From: an uncultured Actinomycetes bacterium
GTDB lineage: Bacteria; Actinomycetota; Acidimicrobiia; Acidimicrobiales; SZUA-35
DNA length: 64,000 nt
Reading direction: 5' to 3'
NCBI GenBank assembly: GCA_902826025.1
Contig: CADEDH010000011.1
Span: forward strand, 41,854 to 105,853
Part shown: one piece after another, positions 51,065 to 59,125 of the stretch
Position numbering within the stretch: the first letter of the stretch is position 1
Layout: the number at the start of each line of letters is the position of its first letter
Notes under the pieces: generated by a model
What the model was told of the DNA's origin: nothing
What the model saw: the letters and a program-made list of their open reading frames with translations, nothing else
Database searches by the model: none
Program-made: the position numbers and the translations under genes

Positions 51065-51771
51065 TGGGAACCCTCGACCAGCTCACGCCGCCGCCCCTGC
51101 TCATCGTGCCCTCGGTGCTCCCGGCCGACTTCGCCCGGTTGGGCGAGGCCTGCGCCGCGCTGGAGGAAGCGGGGGTGGACCGGATCCAGTTCGATGTGAT
51201 GGACGGGCGGTTCGTGCCCAACCTCACGTTCGGGCCCGACATCATCGCCGCCGTGCGGCCCCACACCGGGGTGCCGTTCGAGGCCCACCTGATGATCGAG
51301 CAGCCCGATCACCTGTTGGAACGGTTCGTAAACGCCGGGTGCTCCACCGTGATCGTGCACGCCGAGGCATGTGTCCACCTCCACCGGACGCTGGGGGCGA
51401 TCCGGGACCTGGGGGCGTCGCCGGCGGTGGCACTGAACCCGCACACCCCGATCGACCTGGTGGCCCACGTGCTCGACCTGGTCGACATGGTGCTGGTCAT
51501 GACGGTGAACCCGGGGTTCGGGGGCCAGAAGTACATCGCCACGATGGAGCCCAAGGTGGCGGCCGTGCGGGAGTTGATCGGGTCGTCGGGGCGCAACGTC
51601 CACCTGGAGGTCGACGGCGGCATCGGGGCGGGCACGATCGGAGGCGCAGCCCGGGCCGGGGCCAACGTGTTCATCTCCGGGTCGGCCTTGTTCGCCCATC
51701 CGGGCGGGTTGAAGGCCGGGGTCGAGGAGCTGCGGGACGCGGCGGCCAAGGGTTGGGCCGACCGGGGCTGA
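51064..51771 (+). CDS. rpe: ribulose-phosphate 3-epimerase
   Basis: 235 residues. Interconverts ribulose 5-phosphate and xylulose 5-phosphate. VPSVLPADFARLGE, the metal-binding FDVMDGRFVPNLTFGPD, EAHLMIEQPD, TVNPGFGGQKYIATM and EVDGGIGAGTI are all in place. The gene begins 12 bp from the divergent RNA methyltransferase start. No ribosome site is visible in that gap. Confidence 0.95.
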   Translation: MGTLDQLTPPPLLIVPSVLPADFARLGEACAALEEAGVDRIQFDVMDGRFVPNLTFGPDIIAAVRPHTGVPFEAHLMIEQPDHLLERFVNAGCSTVIVHAEACVHLHRTLGAIRDLGASPAVALNPHTPIDLVAHVLDLVDMVLVMTVNPGFGGQKYIATMEPKVAAVRELIGSSGRNVHLEVDGGIGAGTIGGAARAGANVFISGSALFAHPGGLKAGVEELRDAAAKGWADRG

Positions 51772-51778
51772 GCGCGGG

Positions 51779-51805
51779 CCGGCCGCCCCCTGAGGGAGCG
51801 GCCGG
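51779..51805. terminator. hairpin between rpe and clpP
   Basis: CCGGCCGC (51779-51786) pairs with GCGGCCGG (51798-51805), with an inner CCC/GGG extension, between the convergent ends of rpe and clpP. Confidence 0.65.
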
Positions 51806-51849
51806 GTCCGTCTGTCGGTCCTGCGACTGGGCTCGGTGCGAGCGGTGGA

Positions 51850-52461
51850 TCAGGCGGTGCCGCCCCCGCCGCTCAGCTCACCGGCCCGGGTGATCACGTG
51901 GTCGAGCAGGCCGTATTCCTTGGCCTCGGAGGCGGTGAACCAGCGGTCACGGTCTGAGTCCCGGATGATGTTCTCCACCGGCTGGCCCGAGTGCTGGGCG
52001 ATGAGCTCAGCCATCTCCCGCTTCGTCTTGATCAGGTACTCGGCCTGGATGGCGATGTCGGAGGCCTGGCCCTGGACGCCGGCCGAGGGCTGGTGCATCA
52101 GGACCCGGGCGTGAGGCAGGGCGTAGCGCTTGCCGGCTGTGCCGGCGGTGAGGAGGAACTGGCCCATCGAGGCGCCGAGGCCGAGGCAGACGGTGCAGAT
52201 GTCGGGCTTGATGAACTGCATGGTGTCGTAGATGGCCATGCCGGCGGTCACCGAGCCGCCGGGCGAGTTGATGTAGAGCCAGATGTCGCGATCGGGGTCT
52301 TGCCCGGCCAGGTACAGCATCTGGGCGCACAGGGCGTTGGCGATCTTGTCGTCGACCTGCTGGCCGAGGAAGACGATGCGCTCCTTGAGCAGCTGCTGGT
52401 AGATGTCGAAGCCGATCCCGGAGGACGGAACCTCGGCGGTCGGGAAGCCAGGCGTGGTCAT
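51850..52461 (-). CDS. clpP: ATP-dependent Clp protease proteolytic subunit
   Basis: 203 residues. Serine peptidase of the ClpCP/ClpXP machine: catalytic Ser in [11 protein letters not shown], His in [13 protein letters not shown] and Asp in [24 protein letters not shown] and [20 protein letters not shown] are ClpP signatures. No clpX, tig or second clpP is adjacent, which is the unusual point because actinobacteria commonly have clpP1-clpP2 pairs. TAGCCT lies 7 nt before the start. Confidence 0.93.
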   Translation of the reverse strand: MTTPGFPTAEVPSSGIGFDIYQQLLKERIVFLGQQVDDKIANALCAQMLYLAGQDPDRDIWLYINSPGGSVTAGMAIYDTMQFIKPDICTVCLGLGASMGQFLLTAGTAGKRYALPHARVLMHQPSAGVQGQASDIAIQAEYLIKTKREMAELIAQHSGQPVENIIRDSDRDRWFTASEAKEYGLLDHVITRAGELSGGGGTA

Positions 52462-52468
52462 GGTCCCT

Positions 52469-52474
52469 AGGCTA
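52469..52474 (-). promoter_or_regulatory. TAGCCT -10-like box, clpP
   Basis: On the minus strand TAGCCT is followed by 7 nt and ATG 52461; no Shine-Dalgarno. Confidence 0.45.
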
Positions 52475-52528
52475 GCGCCCGCCGGTGGGCTACGGTTGAT
52501 GGGGCCAGGTAGCCCCCGGGCCCCGCAC

Positions 52529-52610
52529 GCGGACGTGGCGGAATTGGCAGACGCACCAGGTTTAGGTCCTGGCGCCGAAAGGTGTGGGGGTTCGAGTCCC
52601 CCCGTCCGCA
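52529..52610 (+). tRNA. tRNA-Leu (anticodon TAG)
   Basis: 82 nt class II tRNA. Acceptor GCGGACG (52529-52535) pairs with CGTCCGC (52603-52609), discriminator A. The anticodon stem CCAGG/CCTGG encloses TTTAGGT, giving TAG. A variable arm and a T-arm with GTTCGAGTC follow. CCA is not encoded. It stands at the left edge of the lower-G+C accessory stretch. Confidence 0.95.
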
Positions 52611-52638
52611 CCCAGAGCGCTTTGGCTGGTCCAGAGCC

Positions 52639-52656
52639 AGCTGGCTGACGCCAGCT
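52639..52656 (+). terminator. hairpin after tRNA-Leu
   Basis: AGCTGGC-TGAC-GCCAGCT, 7 bp stem, 28 nt after the tRNA end. Confidence 0.45.
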
Positions 52657-52741
52657 CGCCTCGGACGTGGGAATGCTCATCGTCGTCCAGTAGCGAGAAG
52701 CGCGGGATCGATGTCGACGCAGACCCGTCCGGATGTGGCAC

Positions 52742-52747
52742 TACTCT
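52742..52747 (+). promoter_or_regulatory. TACTCT -10-like box, AraC-type gene
   Basis: TACTCT followed by 7 nt and GTG 52755. Supports that start. Confidence 0.4.
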
Positions 52748-52754
52748 GGGAACC

Positions 52755-53465
52755 GTGGGTTTGGTCTTCGGTTCGCGACCATCGGACTCGTCGTGGATCT
52801 CGACGGTGTGGACGTGTGCGAGCGAGAACGTCACCACGATGACGGCTCTGGCCAGCGAGACGTGGGGCCTCGTCTTCTGGGAGGAGCAGGGGATGCCACA
52901 GGCCGCCATCGTCGGTCCTGAGAGTCGCACGTGCAGCGCGCCTGTCCCTCCGGAGGCGACGTTCGTCGGTGTCCAGTTCGCGGTGGGCACGTCCCTACGG
53001 GCCACGGGCACGCTCGCACTGGTCGATCGTGGGATCCAACTGCCAGACGTGATGTCGCGGAGCTTCTGGCTCGACGGGTATCGCTGGCAGACGCCGGCTG
53101 CCGACGACGCTGAGCTGCTTGTGGGCCGTCTCGTTCGACAGGGCGTGCTGGTTCGCGACCCGGTTGTCACCGGACTACTGCGGGGCCACCAATCGGAGCT
53201 GAGCCAGCGCTCGTTGGAGCGCAGGTTTCGGGCCGCGACCGGCTTCACCCGAGGCGCCGTGGCGCAAATCGAGCGCGTGCGGACTGCGGCCGGTCTGCTC
53301 GTCGCCGGCGCATCTGTGCAGGACGTTGTCGAGAAGCTCGGCTACTACGACGAGCCCCATCTGGCCCGGATGCTCCGGCGCTACGTGGGGCGTTCGGCTC
53401 AACAGCTTCGCTCGGGTGTTGGTGGTGCGATCGCCTTGGATCCCGCTCAGCCCTCGATGTCGTAG
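52755..53465 (+). CDS. AraC-type helix-turn-helix regulator
   Basis: 236 residues from GTG 52755. The N-terminus (LVFGSRPSDS, VWTCASENVTTM) and RSFWLDGYRW belong to a common actinobacterial AraC subfamily whose ligand is unknown. The C-terminal HTH includes SLERRFRAATGFTRGAVAQIERV and VVEKLGYYDEPHLARMLRRY. The last 19 bp overlap the convergent RibD/DHFR-like gene, which such regulators often control. Confidence 0.82.
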   Translation: MGLVFGSRPSDSSWISTVWTCASENVTTMTALASETWGLVFWEEQGMPQAAIVGPESRTCSAPVPPEATFVGVQFAVGTSLRATGTLALVDRGIQLPDVMSRSFWLDGYRWQTPAADDAELLVGRLVRQGVLVRDPVVTGLLRGHQSELSQRSLERRFRAATGFTRGAVAQIERVRTAAGLLVAGASVQDVVEKLGYYDEPHLARMLRRYVGRSAQQLRSGVGGAIALDPAQPSMS

Positions 53466-54019
53466 ATGAGCTTGGCGACACCGTTCGAGTAGAGTTCCGA
53501 CTCGCGGAGCCGTAGCTGACGCTTCTTGCGATCGCCACGACTGAACAGGCTCTTGCCTGCACCGAGAAGCACCGGGAACATCAACAGGTTGTACCGATCG
53601 ATCAGATCGGCGTCAGAAAGCCGGCGGGCGAGTTCTGCGCTGCCGTGGATGAAGATAGCGCCGCCTTCGCTCTCCTTGAGTCGGGCGACCTCGTCGCTGG
53701 ACCGCAGGATCGTGGTGGGGCCCCAACCGGGGGCCAGGTCCGCCTCGGCGAGCGTTGCCGAGACCACATACTTCGGGAGATCCTTGTAGGCCGCGTGGTC
53801 GTCGGAGTCTCGCCAGATCGGCGCGAACAGCTCGTAGCTGCGGCGTCCGAACATGAGCGCCGCCGTTTCCTCCAGTTCCTCGCCCTTCAGCGCGAACGCC
53901 TCAGGTACGAACTCGGTCTCCATGACCCAGCCGCCGCTACGGTGCCCCTCGGCCGTGCTGCCCGGCGAGTCCACGACTCCGTCGAGAGACATGAAACCCG
54001 TGTAGACCAGTTCGCGCAC
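53447..54019 (-). CDS. dihydrofolate reductase-like (RibD C-terminal) family protein
   Basis: 190 residues. [12 protein letters not shown] near the start, [18 protein letters not shown] and [31 protein letters not shown] are signatures of the YwjB/YyaP reductase group. These bind NADPH, but the substrate is unknown. Start GTG 54019 has GGAAGG 7-8 nt upstream. Convergent overlap with the AraC-type gene. Confidence 0.85.
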   Translation of the reverse strand: MRELVYTGFMSLDGVVDSPGSTAEGHRSGGWVMETEFVPEAFALKGEELEETAALMFGRRSYELFAPIWRDSDDHAAYKDLPKYVVSATLAEADLAPGWGPTTILRSSDEVARLKESEGGAIFIHGSAELARRLSDADLIDRYNLLMFPVLLGAGKSLFSRGDRKKRQLRLRESELYSNGVAKLIYDIEG

Positions 54020-54187
54020 TGTGTGACCTTCCTTGGGCGTGAGAGCGGTGAGCCGTGCTGCTCGCAGCGCAGGTTACACACGTTCTCTGGATGCGTCTTG
54101 GACGAAACCGGCACCTCGACATCACGTGCTGCGAGGGCCGAAGGTATACATGGCGCCACCAGCAGCCAGCGTCCGGGGGTGGTCAGA

Positions 54188-54530
54188 ATGATTCGACTTG
54201 AAGCGGTCCTCGGAGACATCACGGACGAAGCAGTCGATGCGATCGTCACGGCCGCCAACGAAGAATCCCTTCTCGGTGGAGGCGGCGTCGACTGGGTGGT
54301 CCACCGGACGGCAGGACCAGAACTGGCTGAGGCAGGATCACGAATCGCTCCCTGCGACGCCGGTGACGCCAAGGCCACGCCAGCGTTCCGGCTGAACCCG
54401 CCGGTGCAGCACGTCATCCACACCGTCGGCCCCGTATGGGACGGCGGAGCCTAAGGTCGCGCTCGCTCGCCTCGTGGCCTTCGACGAAGACACACTCGGT
54501 CTCTACGAGGAACACCTCTCAGCCATCTGA
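54188..54530 (+). pseudogene. macro domain gene with internal deletion
   Basis: The first 88 codons (ATG 54188 to TAA 54452-54454) encode the N-terminal half of a YmdB-type macro domain, which binds or hydrolyses ADP-ribose derivatives. [32 protein letters not shown] and [13 protein letters not shown] are visible. The frame then breaks. The family's C-terminal tail reappears in the next frame at 54474-54530 (AFDEDTLGLYEEHLSAI, stop TGA). The middle ~70 residues that complete the fold are missing, so a deletion with frameshift has occurred. A short functional form cannot be excluded but would lack half the domain. Confidence 0.75.
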
Positions 54531-54589
54531 CCCGAGCCGAACCGGCAGCATCGCTCACTTCGTGGGTGGCAGTGAGGGGGAACGTAGTC

Positions 54590-54815
54590 ATGGTGGAATT
54601 GTCGGACTATCGGGAGTTGGTTCGCTGACTGCCGCCAACGCCCGACGGCGGATGGTCACCACTCGCACATCTACTGGCCCGACCAGTGGGATACCGGGCT
54701 GGCGACCTTGGGCGGAGCCACCGCGCCGCTCACCCGTGCTCGGTCCACAGTGGCCGTTGATGGTCTCGACGTTACGGTCCAGATGGTGTTTGCCGACCTC
54801 GCCGTCGAGTTCTGA
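54590..54815 (+). pseudogene. possible decayed gene in a 328 bp gap
   Basis: The gap 54531-54858 has no intact gene. ATG 54590 opens a 12-codon frame (MVELSDYRELVR, stop). In another frame, 54651-54815 reads DGHHSHIYWPDQWDTG and ends ADLAVEF with a TGA. Both pieces look protein-like rather than random, suggesting a gene broken by an internal loss, but the family is not recognised. Confidence 0.35.
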
Positions 54816-54858
54816 ATCACGGGACCGCGCAGCCACAGGTACATCAAGGAGAGAGATT

Positions 54859-55662
54859 TTGCCTGGACCACTTCGCCCCAGCCTGGCAATCGCGTGGCTT
54901 CTGTCACCCGTGCTGCTGTCTTGTGCAGGGTCTACTGTCGCAACAACAGACAGCAGCCCTGTCGAGATATCTCTCAGTACCGAGTCAAGCAGTTCGAGCG
55001 ACTCCCTCAAACTGCAGAATGTTCAGGCCGACTATGCGTTTCCTGTCGATACCTTGGAGGACTGGGCGACCTACGGCGATGCTTTCGTGACCTTCACTAT
55101 CACCAAAGCCGAGGCAATTCCCCCGTCCAAGGAGGAGGCCGAGCGAACTGAGGGGGTATTGATTTCAAGTCGCTTGACAGCGCAAGTCGAGGAGATCCAT
55201 TGGACTCGTCCGGGCGCCAGTCCTATTCCCTCGGCAATGACCTTCACCTGGCTGACCTCCGTTCGAAGGGCAGGCCAGGATCGCCCAGCGGTGACGAATT
55301 ATGGACAGGTCCTCGAGGTGGGGAACCGATACGTCGGTCTCTTCGCCCGAATGAAATCAGACCAGTGGGAGCCAGTGGCGTCCGAAACGATGGCAGGCAT
55401 CGGAGCGAACGGTCTGGTTGTGCTTCCTGGTCAAGCACCGTCGAGTTCAAGTCAGGCAGCTATTGACGGTAAGTCAGCCGGTGCGGTGGGGGAACTACTG
55501 TCGAGGACGCCCCAATACGCCGGCTTCTCAGCAGACGAGGATCTGACGCCCTTGGAGCGGTACTGCCGTGTGGCCGAGGCCGGCGGGCCAAAGGGTGTGC
55601 TGGGCCTCGATGCGTGCCAGGTGGCTGCCACCGCCACGACGTCAGGCAGCTCGGCGGAATAG
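54859..55662 (+). CDS. lipoprotein of unknown function
   Basis: 267 residues from TTG 54859, with AAGGAGAG 5 nt upstream. The signal sequence ends at lipobox LLSC, followed by a Ser-rich stretch and a ~200-residue mature part (DWATYGDAFVTFTITKAEAIP, VLEVGNRYVGLFARM) with alternating strands. Not recognised. Base composition is clearly less G+C-rich than the flanks and codon use includes many A/T third positions, consistent with recent acquisition. Confidence 0.68.
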   Translation: MPGPLRPSLAIAWLLSPVLLSCAGSTVATTDSSPVEISLSTESSSSSDSLKLQNVQADYAFPVDTLEDWATYGDAFVTFTITKAEAIPPSKEEAERTEGVLISSRLTAQVEEIHWTRPGASPIPSAMTFTWLTSVRRAGQDRPAVTNYGQVLEVGNRYVGLFARMKSDQWEPVASETMAGIGANGLVVLPGQAPSSSSQAAIDGKSAGAVGELLSRTPQYAGFSADEDLTPLERYCRVAEAGGPKGVLGLDACQVAATATTSGSSAE

Positions 55663-55684
55663 ACCAGGTCCTACCGCTCGAGAA

Positions 55685-56941
55685 TCACTGACTCTTCATC
55701 GACACCCGCTTGTCCAGGTGGTCGTGGAGCAGTTGTGCGAGTTCGGCACTGTCGGAGATGGCCCCGCTGATGTAGCTCGAGCGGCGGCGGCGCAGCATCG
55801 GGTAGCCGACGACGTATATTCCTGGCGCGCCGTCTACGACCCCTCCAGAGTGTCGGATGTGCCCTTTGCGGTCGACGACCGATGGTTCGAGCCATGAGAG
55901 ATCGGGTCGGTAGCCGGTGGCGAATAGCACGGAGCGAAATCCGGCCCGGCGGAGGTCGAGCTCGAGCACGGGTCGGGTGGCGGTGATTGACGTTGGCTCC
56001 AGTCGTTCGGGTGGGCCGACTTCGCCGTCGAGGCCCTGGGCGACGGCCCAGTCGTCGAGACGGGTCAGGAGTCGGTTGGCTTTCAAGTCGGCCAGGGTGC
56101 AGGTGTTGGCCAGGGCGCCGGAGAACTGGGCGACACGATCGACGATCCGGCCCAGCCGCCCCACGATCTCGACCCCTGACGCGGCCAGGGTGTCCAGGTC
56201 GATGGATCGGCGTTCTGAGGTTCCGATCAGTTGGGGTGACGGAAGGTTCCGGGCTCGGACGATGTCATCGATCTCCTCGTGGCGTTCGTCGAGGATGCCG
56301 GCCCGGTCGGTCCACCAGAAGATGTCCCGACCCCGGTAGGTGCGGGGTAACCGCACGTGCTCGCCGACCGAGAGTGTGACGGGCCGCCCCGAGCGGTGGA
56401 TCTCGTCGGCCAGCTGGACCCCCGTGGCCGACGCCCCGACCACCAGCACGCGGCCGGGTTCGAGATCTCCCGGGCTCCGGTAGCTCAATGGCGTATGGAC
56501 CGCGACGTCAGGCGGCACGTCGGCTGCGACGAGAGGCAAGGCGGGCAGGTTGCAGGCGCCCGAGGCGATGACGACGGCCGCGCAGTGCCAGCGGCCCTGG
56601 TCCGTCGTCACCTCATAGCCCTCCCCCGCAGCCCGCACGGCGGTCACGGTGGTTCCGGTGTGGACCGGGGCCGAGAACTGGGTGGCGTAGCCGTCGACGA
56701 ACGTGGCGACCTCGACGGCCGAGGCGTAACCATCGGGGTCGGGGCCATCGTAGGCCCTGCCCGGCAATCGGGTCAGCCAGTTCGGGGTGAGGAGCCGGAG
56801 CGAGTCCCAGCGCTCGGTTCGCCACGAGTTCGCCACCTCACCTCGTTCGATGACCACGTGGTCGATCGACCGCTCCGAAAGGCGACGGCTCATGGCCAGG
56901 CCGTTGTGGCCAGCCCCGATGACGACAACGGCGGTCCTCAT
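55685..56941 (-). CDS. FAD/NAD(P)-dependent monooxygenase (FMO-like)
   Basis: 418 residues. The N-terminal FAD motif is VIGAGHNGLAMSRRL and the second nucleotide motif VVGASATGVQLADE; LFATGYRPDLSWL is the ATG-like motif of flavin-containing monooxygenases. LLTPNWLTRLPG resembles putative CzcO-type flavoproteins. GGAAGGAT precedes the start. It is the last gene of a four-gene minus-strand set with two OsmC-like proteins and a methyltransferase. Substrate unknown. Confidence 0.83.
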   Translation of the reverse strand: MRTAVVVIGAGHNGLAMSRRLSERSIDHVVIERGEVANSWRTERWDSLRLLTPNWLTRLPGRAYDGPDPDGYASAVEVATFVDGYATQFSAPVHTGTTVTAVRAAGEGYEVTTDQGRWHCAAVVIASGACNLPALPLVAADVPPDVAVHTPLSYRSPGDLEPGRVLVVGASATGVQLADEIHRSGRPVTLSVGEHVRLPRTYRGRDIFWWTDRAGILDERHEEIDDIVRARNLPSPQLIGTSERRSIDLDTLAASGVEIVGRLGRIVDRVAQFSGALANTCTLADLKANRLLTRLDDWAVAQGLDGEVGPPERLEPTSITATRPVLELDLRRAGFRSVLFATGYRPDLSWLEPSVVDRKGHIRHSGGVVDGAPGIYVVGYPMLRRRRSSYISGAISDSAELAQLLHDHLDKRVSMKSQ

Positions 56942-56968
56942 ACCGATCCTTCCGCTCGGCCGTGCCCG

Positions 56969-57529
56969 TCAGGCCACCTCGACGGTGACCGCTGTCGGAT
57001 TGGTGATGATGTCGAAGACAGCCGAGCGCTTCTGCGACTGCGCCACCAGGGCACGGATGTCATCGGGGGAGGCGTCGGCGTCGATGTCGAAGCGGACCCG
57101 GATGGCGCTGAACCCGTTGCGAACGTCGGGATCGGCGCCCAGGATGCCCAGGATGTTCATGTCTCCCTCCAGGGTGGCGACGACCGATCGGAGCTGAATC
57201 CCTCGGTGCTGGGCCACCGCCGCCACGCCAGCGGTGAGGCAGCTGGCCAACCCGGCCAGAACGGTTTCCACCGGGGTGGCACCGATGTCCTGGGAGGCGA
57301 AGCACTCGGGGTGGTCGGCCTCGAACGTGAAGGTCTTCTTGTGTTGGTGCTCGGTGCCCAAGCCCGAGAACCCTTGGACGGTCGAGGTGCTGTGAGTGCC
57401 GTGCACCCAGTTGCAGCTGGCGCGCCAGGTGAAGGCCGCCGCCTCAGGGGAAACGCCGAGCGCTTCGCGGGCCCCCAGGAGGGCCTCGGTGTTGACGCCG
57501 TTGTCGACAGGGGTATCGATCGTGGCCAT
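56969..57529 (-). CDS. OsmC-family protein
   Basis: 186 residues. OsmC-like proteins reduce organic peroxides with paired Cys residues. Here one Cys lies in LAGLASCLTAGVAAVAQHRG, in the family's central helix; an earlier Cys is in DHPECFAS. AAAFTWRASCNWVHGTHST near the N-terminus is typical of the longer OsmC/YhfA branch. AAGGAG lies 7 nt before the ATG. Operonic with the methyltransferase upstream and the monooxygenase downstream. Confidence 0.82.
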   Translation of the reverse strand: MATIDTPVDNGVNTEALLGAREALGVSPEAAAFTWRASCNWVHGTHSTSTVQGFSGLGTEHQHKKTFTFEADHPECFASQDIGATPVETVLAGLASCLTAGVAAVAQHRGIQLRSVVATLEGDMNILGILGADPDVRNGFSAIRVRFDIDADASPDDIRALVAQSQKRSAVFDIITNPTAVTVEVA

Positions 57530-57586
57530 AGCAGTGCTCCTTGTCCAGGTTCTGTGGTTGTGGGTGTGGTTGTGTGATTCGATTTC

Positions 57587-58432
57587 TCAGGGTCGCCGAC
57601 CCCAGGCGATGACGAATTCGCCCGGTACCCGGTAGCCGCCGGAGTCGGTGCGGTAGTCGGCCAGCGAGTCGAGGTAGTCGCGCTCGGCCGCGGCCCGGGT
57701 CGACGGATCGAAGTGGGCGTTGGCCAGGGCCACCGGCCCGCCGAGGAACGCAGCTCCGACCGCGTCGTCGTCGTTGGCGTAGTCCAGGCTGGTCGACAAC
57801 CGCTGGTGGCAGACGTCCGAGAAGCCGGCTCGTTCCAACTGGCCCGCCAGGACGCCGGGACCGCCGAGGGCGAAGAAGAGCGGGCAGACATCGCTGGCCA
57901 CCCGGGCGTCGACGATCCCGAACAGCGCAGCCCAGCCGCATCTACGCCGTTCGCCCCACACCGAGACCGCGATCCGTCCCCCGGGGCGGAGAACACGGTG
58001 CATCTCGACCAACGCCCGCGCCGGATCGGGCACGTACATCAGCCCCAGCGAGCACAACGCCACGTCGAAGGGCCCATCCACGGTCAGCTTTTCGGCCGGG
58101 CAACACACTCCGTCGACATTGGTCAGCCCGCCGGACTCGGCCCGGGCCCGGACCTCGGCCACCATGGCGGATGAAAGGTCGGTGGCGGTGACGCGGCCAT
58201 CCCGGCGCCGGGGGCCTGTGTCTCTGGGGGCCGCCACCGAAGCGGCAGCCGGGAGACTCACCATGCCGGTACCGCAGGCGACGTCGATGACGTCCTCTCC
58301 GACCTCGAGCGCCGCGGCGCGTAGGAGCAGGTGCTGCGCCGGCAGGAGCTGCTGGGACCAGTAGCGGTCGTAGTGGGCGACCGCCCGGTTCCAACCTCGA
58401 CGCTGGACGAGCCGTTGCCGTTTCGCGTCCAT
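57587..58432 (-). CDS. class I SAM-dependent methyltransferase (UbiE/Methyltransf_11 type)
   Basis: 281 residues. SAM motif VIDVACGTGMVSLPAA, then a 13-residue charged insertion, VTATDLSSAMVAEVRAR, and motif IV-V region VALCSLGLMYVPDPARAL followed by RVLRPGGRIAVSVWG. The ATG overlaps the stop of the upstream OsmC-like gene (TGATG), so they are coupled. Substrate unknown; neighbours suggest a thiol, metalloid or redox-active small molecule. Confidence 0.85.
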   Translation of the reverse strand: MDAKRQRLVQRRGWNRAVAHYDRYWSQQLLPAQHLLLRAAALEVGEDVIDVACGTGMVSLPAAASVAAPRDTGPRRRDGRVTATDLSSAMVAEVRARAESGGLTNVDGVCCPAEKLTVDGPFDVALCSLGLMYVPDPARALVEMHRVLRPGGRIAVSVWGERRRCGWAALFGIVDARVASDVCPLFFALGGPGVLAGQLERAGFSDVCHQRLSTSLDYANDDDAVGAAFLGGPVALANAHFDPSTRAAAERDYLDSLADYRTDSGGYRVPGEFVIAWGRRP

Positions 58433-59013
58433 CAGCAACCACCGCCCACGTTTGTCGCCACCCGAGCGACGCGGATCACACGGTTGGTCCTGCTGAGCGC
58501 GTCGAGAACCGGGCTGAGCCGGTCGGCATCGTCGATCAGCCGCTCGATGTCCTCCACCGGCGCCGGGCTCTCGATCTCGGCCCGGTACCGGATCTCGATG
58601 CACCCGGGCGGGAAGGGGGAGTCGGGGTCGAGCATGCCTCCTATAGCCGAGTCCGTCTCCACCTGGACCTCGATCGAGTCGACGGGGATGCCGTGCCGGG
58701 CAGCTCGGAGTCGGTATCCCATCGCCAAGCAGCTCCCGAGGGCCGCCCGTAGCAGGGCGCTCGGCGTCGGTCCGGTGTCGTCTCCTCCGAGGGCCGGGCC
58801 GAGGTCGGACGCCACGACGTGGCCACCTTCCCGGCTCACGCATCGCAGGCCTTCGACCAGTGTCGTGGTCGACCGGGTGGACGAGCGGCCGAGGTCGGGC
58901 CTCCGCCGCAATCCAGATTCGAGCCGGACCAGGGCCTGGAGGATCTGCTCCTCGCGGGGCCCGCCAGCTGCGGAGTGCCGGTCGGTCGTGTCGTCGTCGG
59001 CGAGGTCGGCCAT
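58432..59013 (-). CDS. second OsmC-family protein
   Basis: 193 residues from ATG 59013. OsmC fold with the central helix ALLRAALGSCLAMGYRLRAA carrying the conserved Cys, and LGGDDTGPTPSAL just before it. It differs clearly from the OsmC protein at 56969. The first gene of the minus-strand operon; a GTGAACC inverted repeat lies 10 bp upstream of its start. A GTG at 59043 would extend it through that repeat and is less likely. Confidence 0.78.
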   Translation of the reverse strand: MADLADDDTTDRHSAAGGPREEQILQALVRLESGLRRRPDLGRSSTRSTTTLVEGLRCVSREGGHVVASDLGPALGGDDTGPTPSALLRAALGSCLAMGYRLRAARHGIPVDSIEVQVETDSAIGGMLDPDSPFPPGCIEIRYRAEIESPAPVEDIERLIDDADRLSPVLDALSRTNRVIRVARVATNVGGGC

Positions 59014-59022
59014 GGATCGATC

Positions 59023-59043
59023 GTGAACCCCTGCCCGGTTCAC
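59023..59043. promoter_or_regulatory. GTGAACC-N7-GGTTCAC inverted repeat
   Basis: Perfect 7 bp arms (59023-59029, 59037-59043) immediately upstream of the OsmC/methyltransferase operon. Candidate operator. Confidence 0.45.
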
Positions 59044-59078
59044 GACATCCGACGCCGGCCCGGTTCGCCAGGGGCGCC

Positions 59079-59123
59079 TACCTCATGGGCCGCCCTGAGG
59101 TACCTCATGGCGGATCTGAGGGG
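59079..59123. promoter_or_regulatory. TGAGGTACCTCA operator with flanking half-sites
   Basis: A perfect 12 bp palindrome at 59096-59107 is flanked almost symmetrically by CCTCA (59081-59085) and TGAGG (59117-59121). It fills the space just before the LAL regulator gene, between it and the divergent operon. Confidence 0.5.
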
Positions 59124-59125
59124 GG

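Noticed and set aside
54452..54454. Stop codon in the macro-domain gene as recoding (readthrough or frameshift)
   Set aside because: The codon is TAA, the frame afterwards is different and about 70 residues of the fold are absent, so deletion explains it better.
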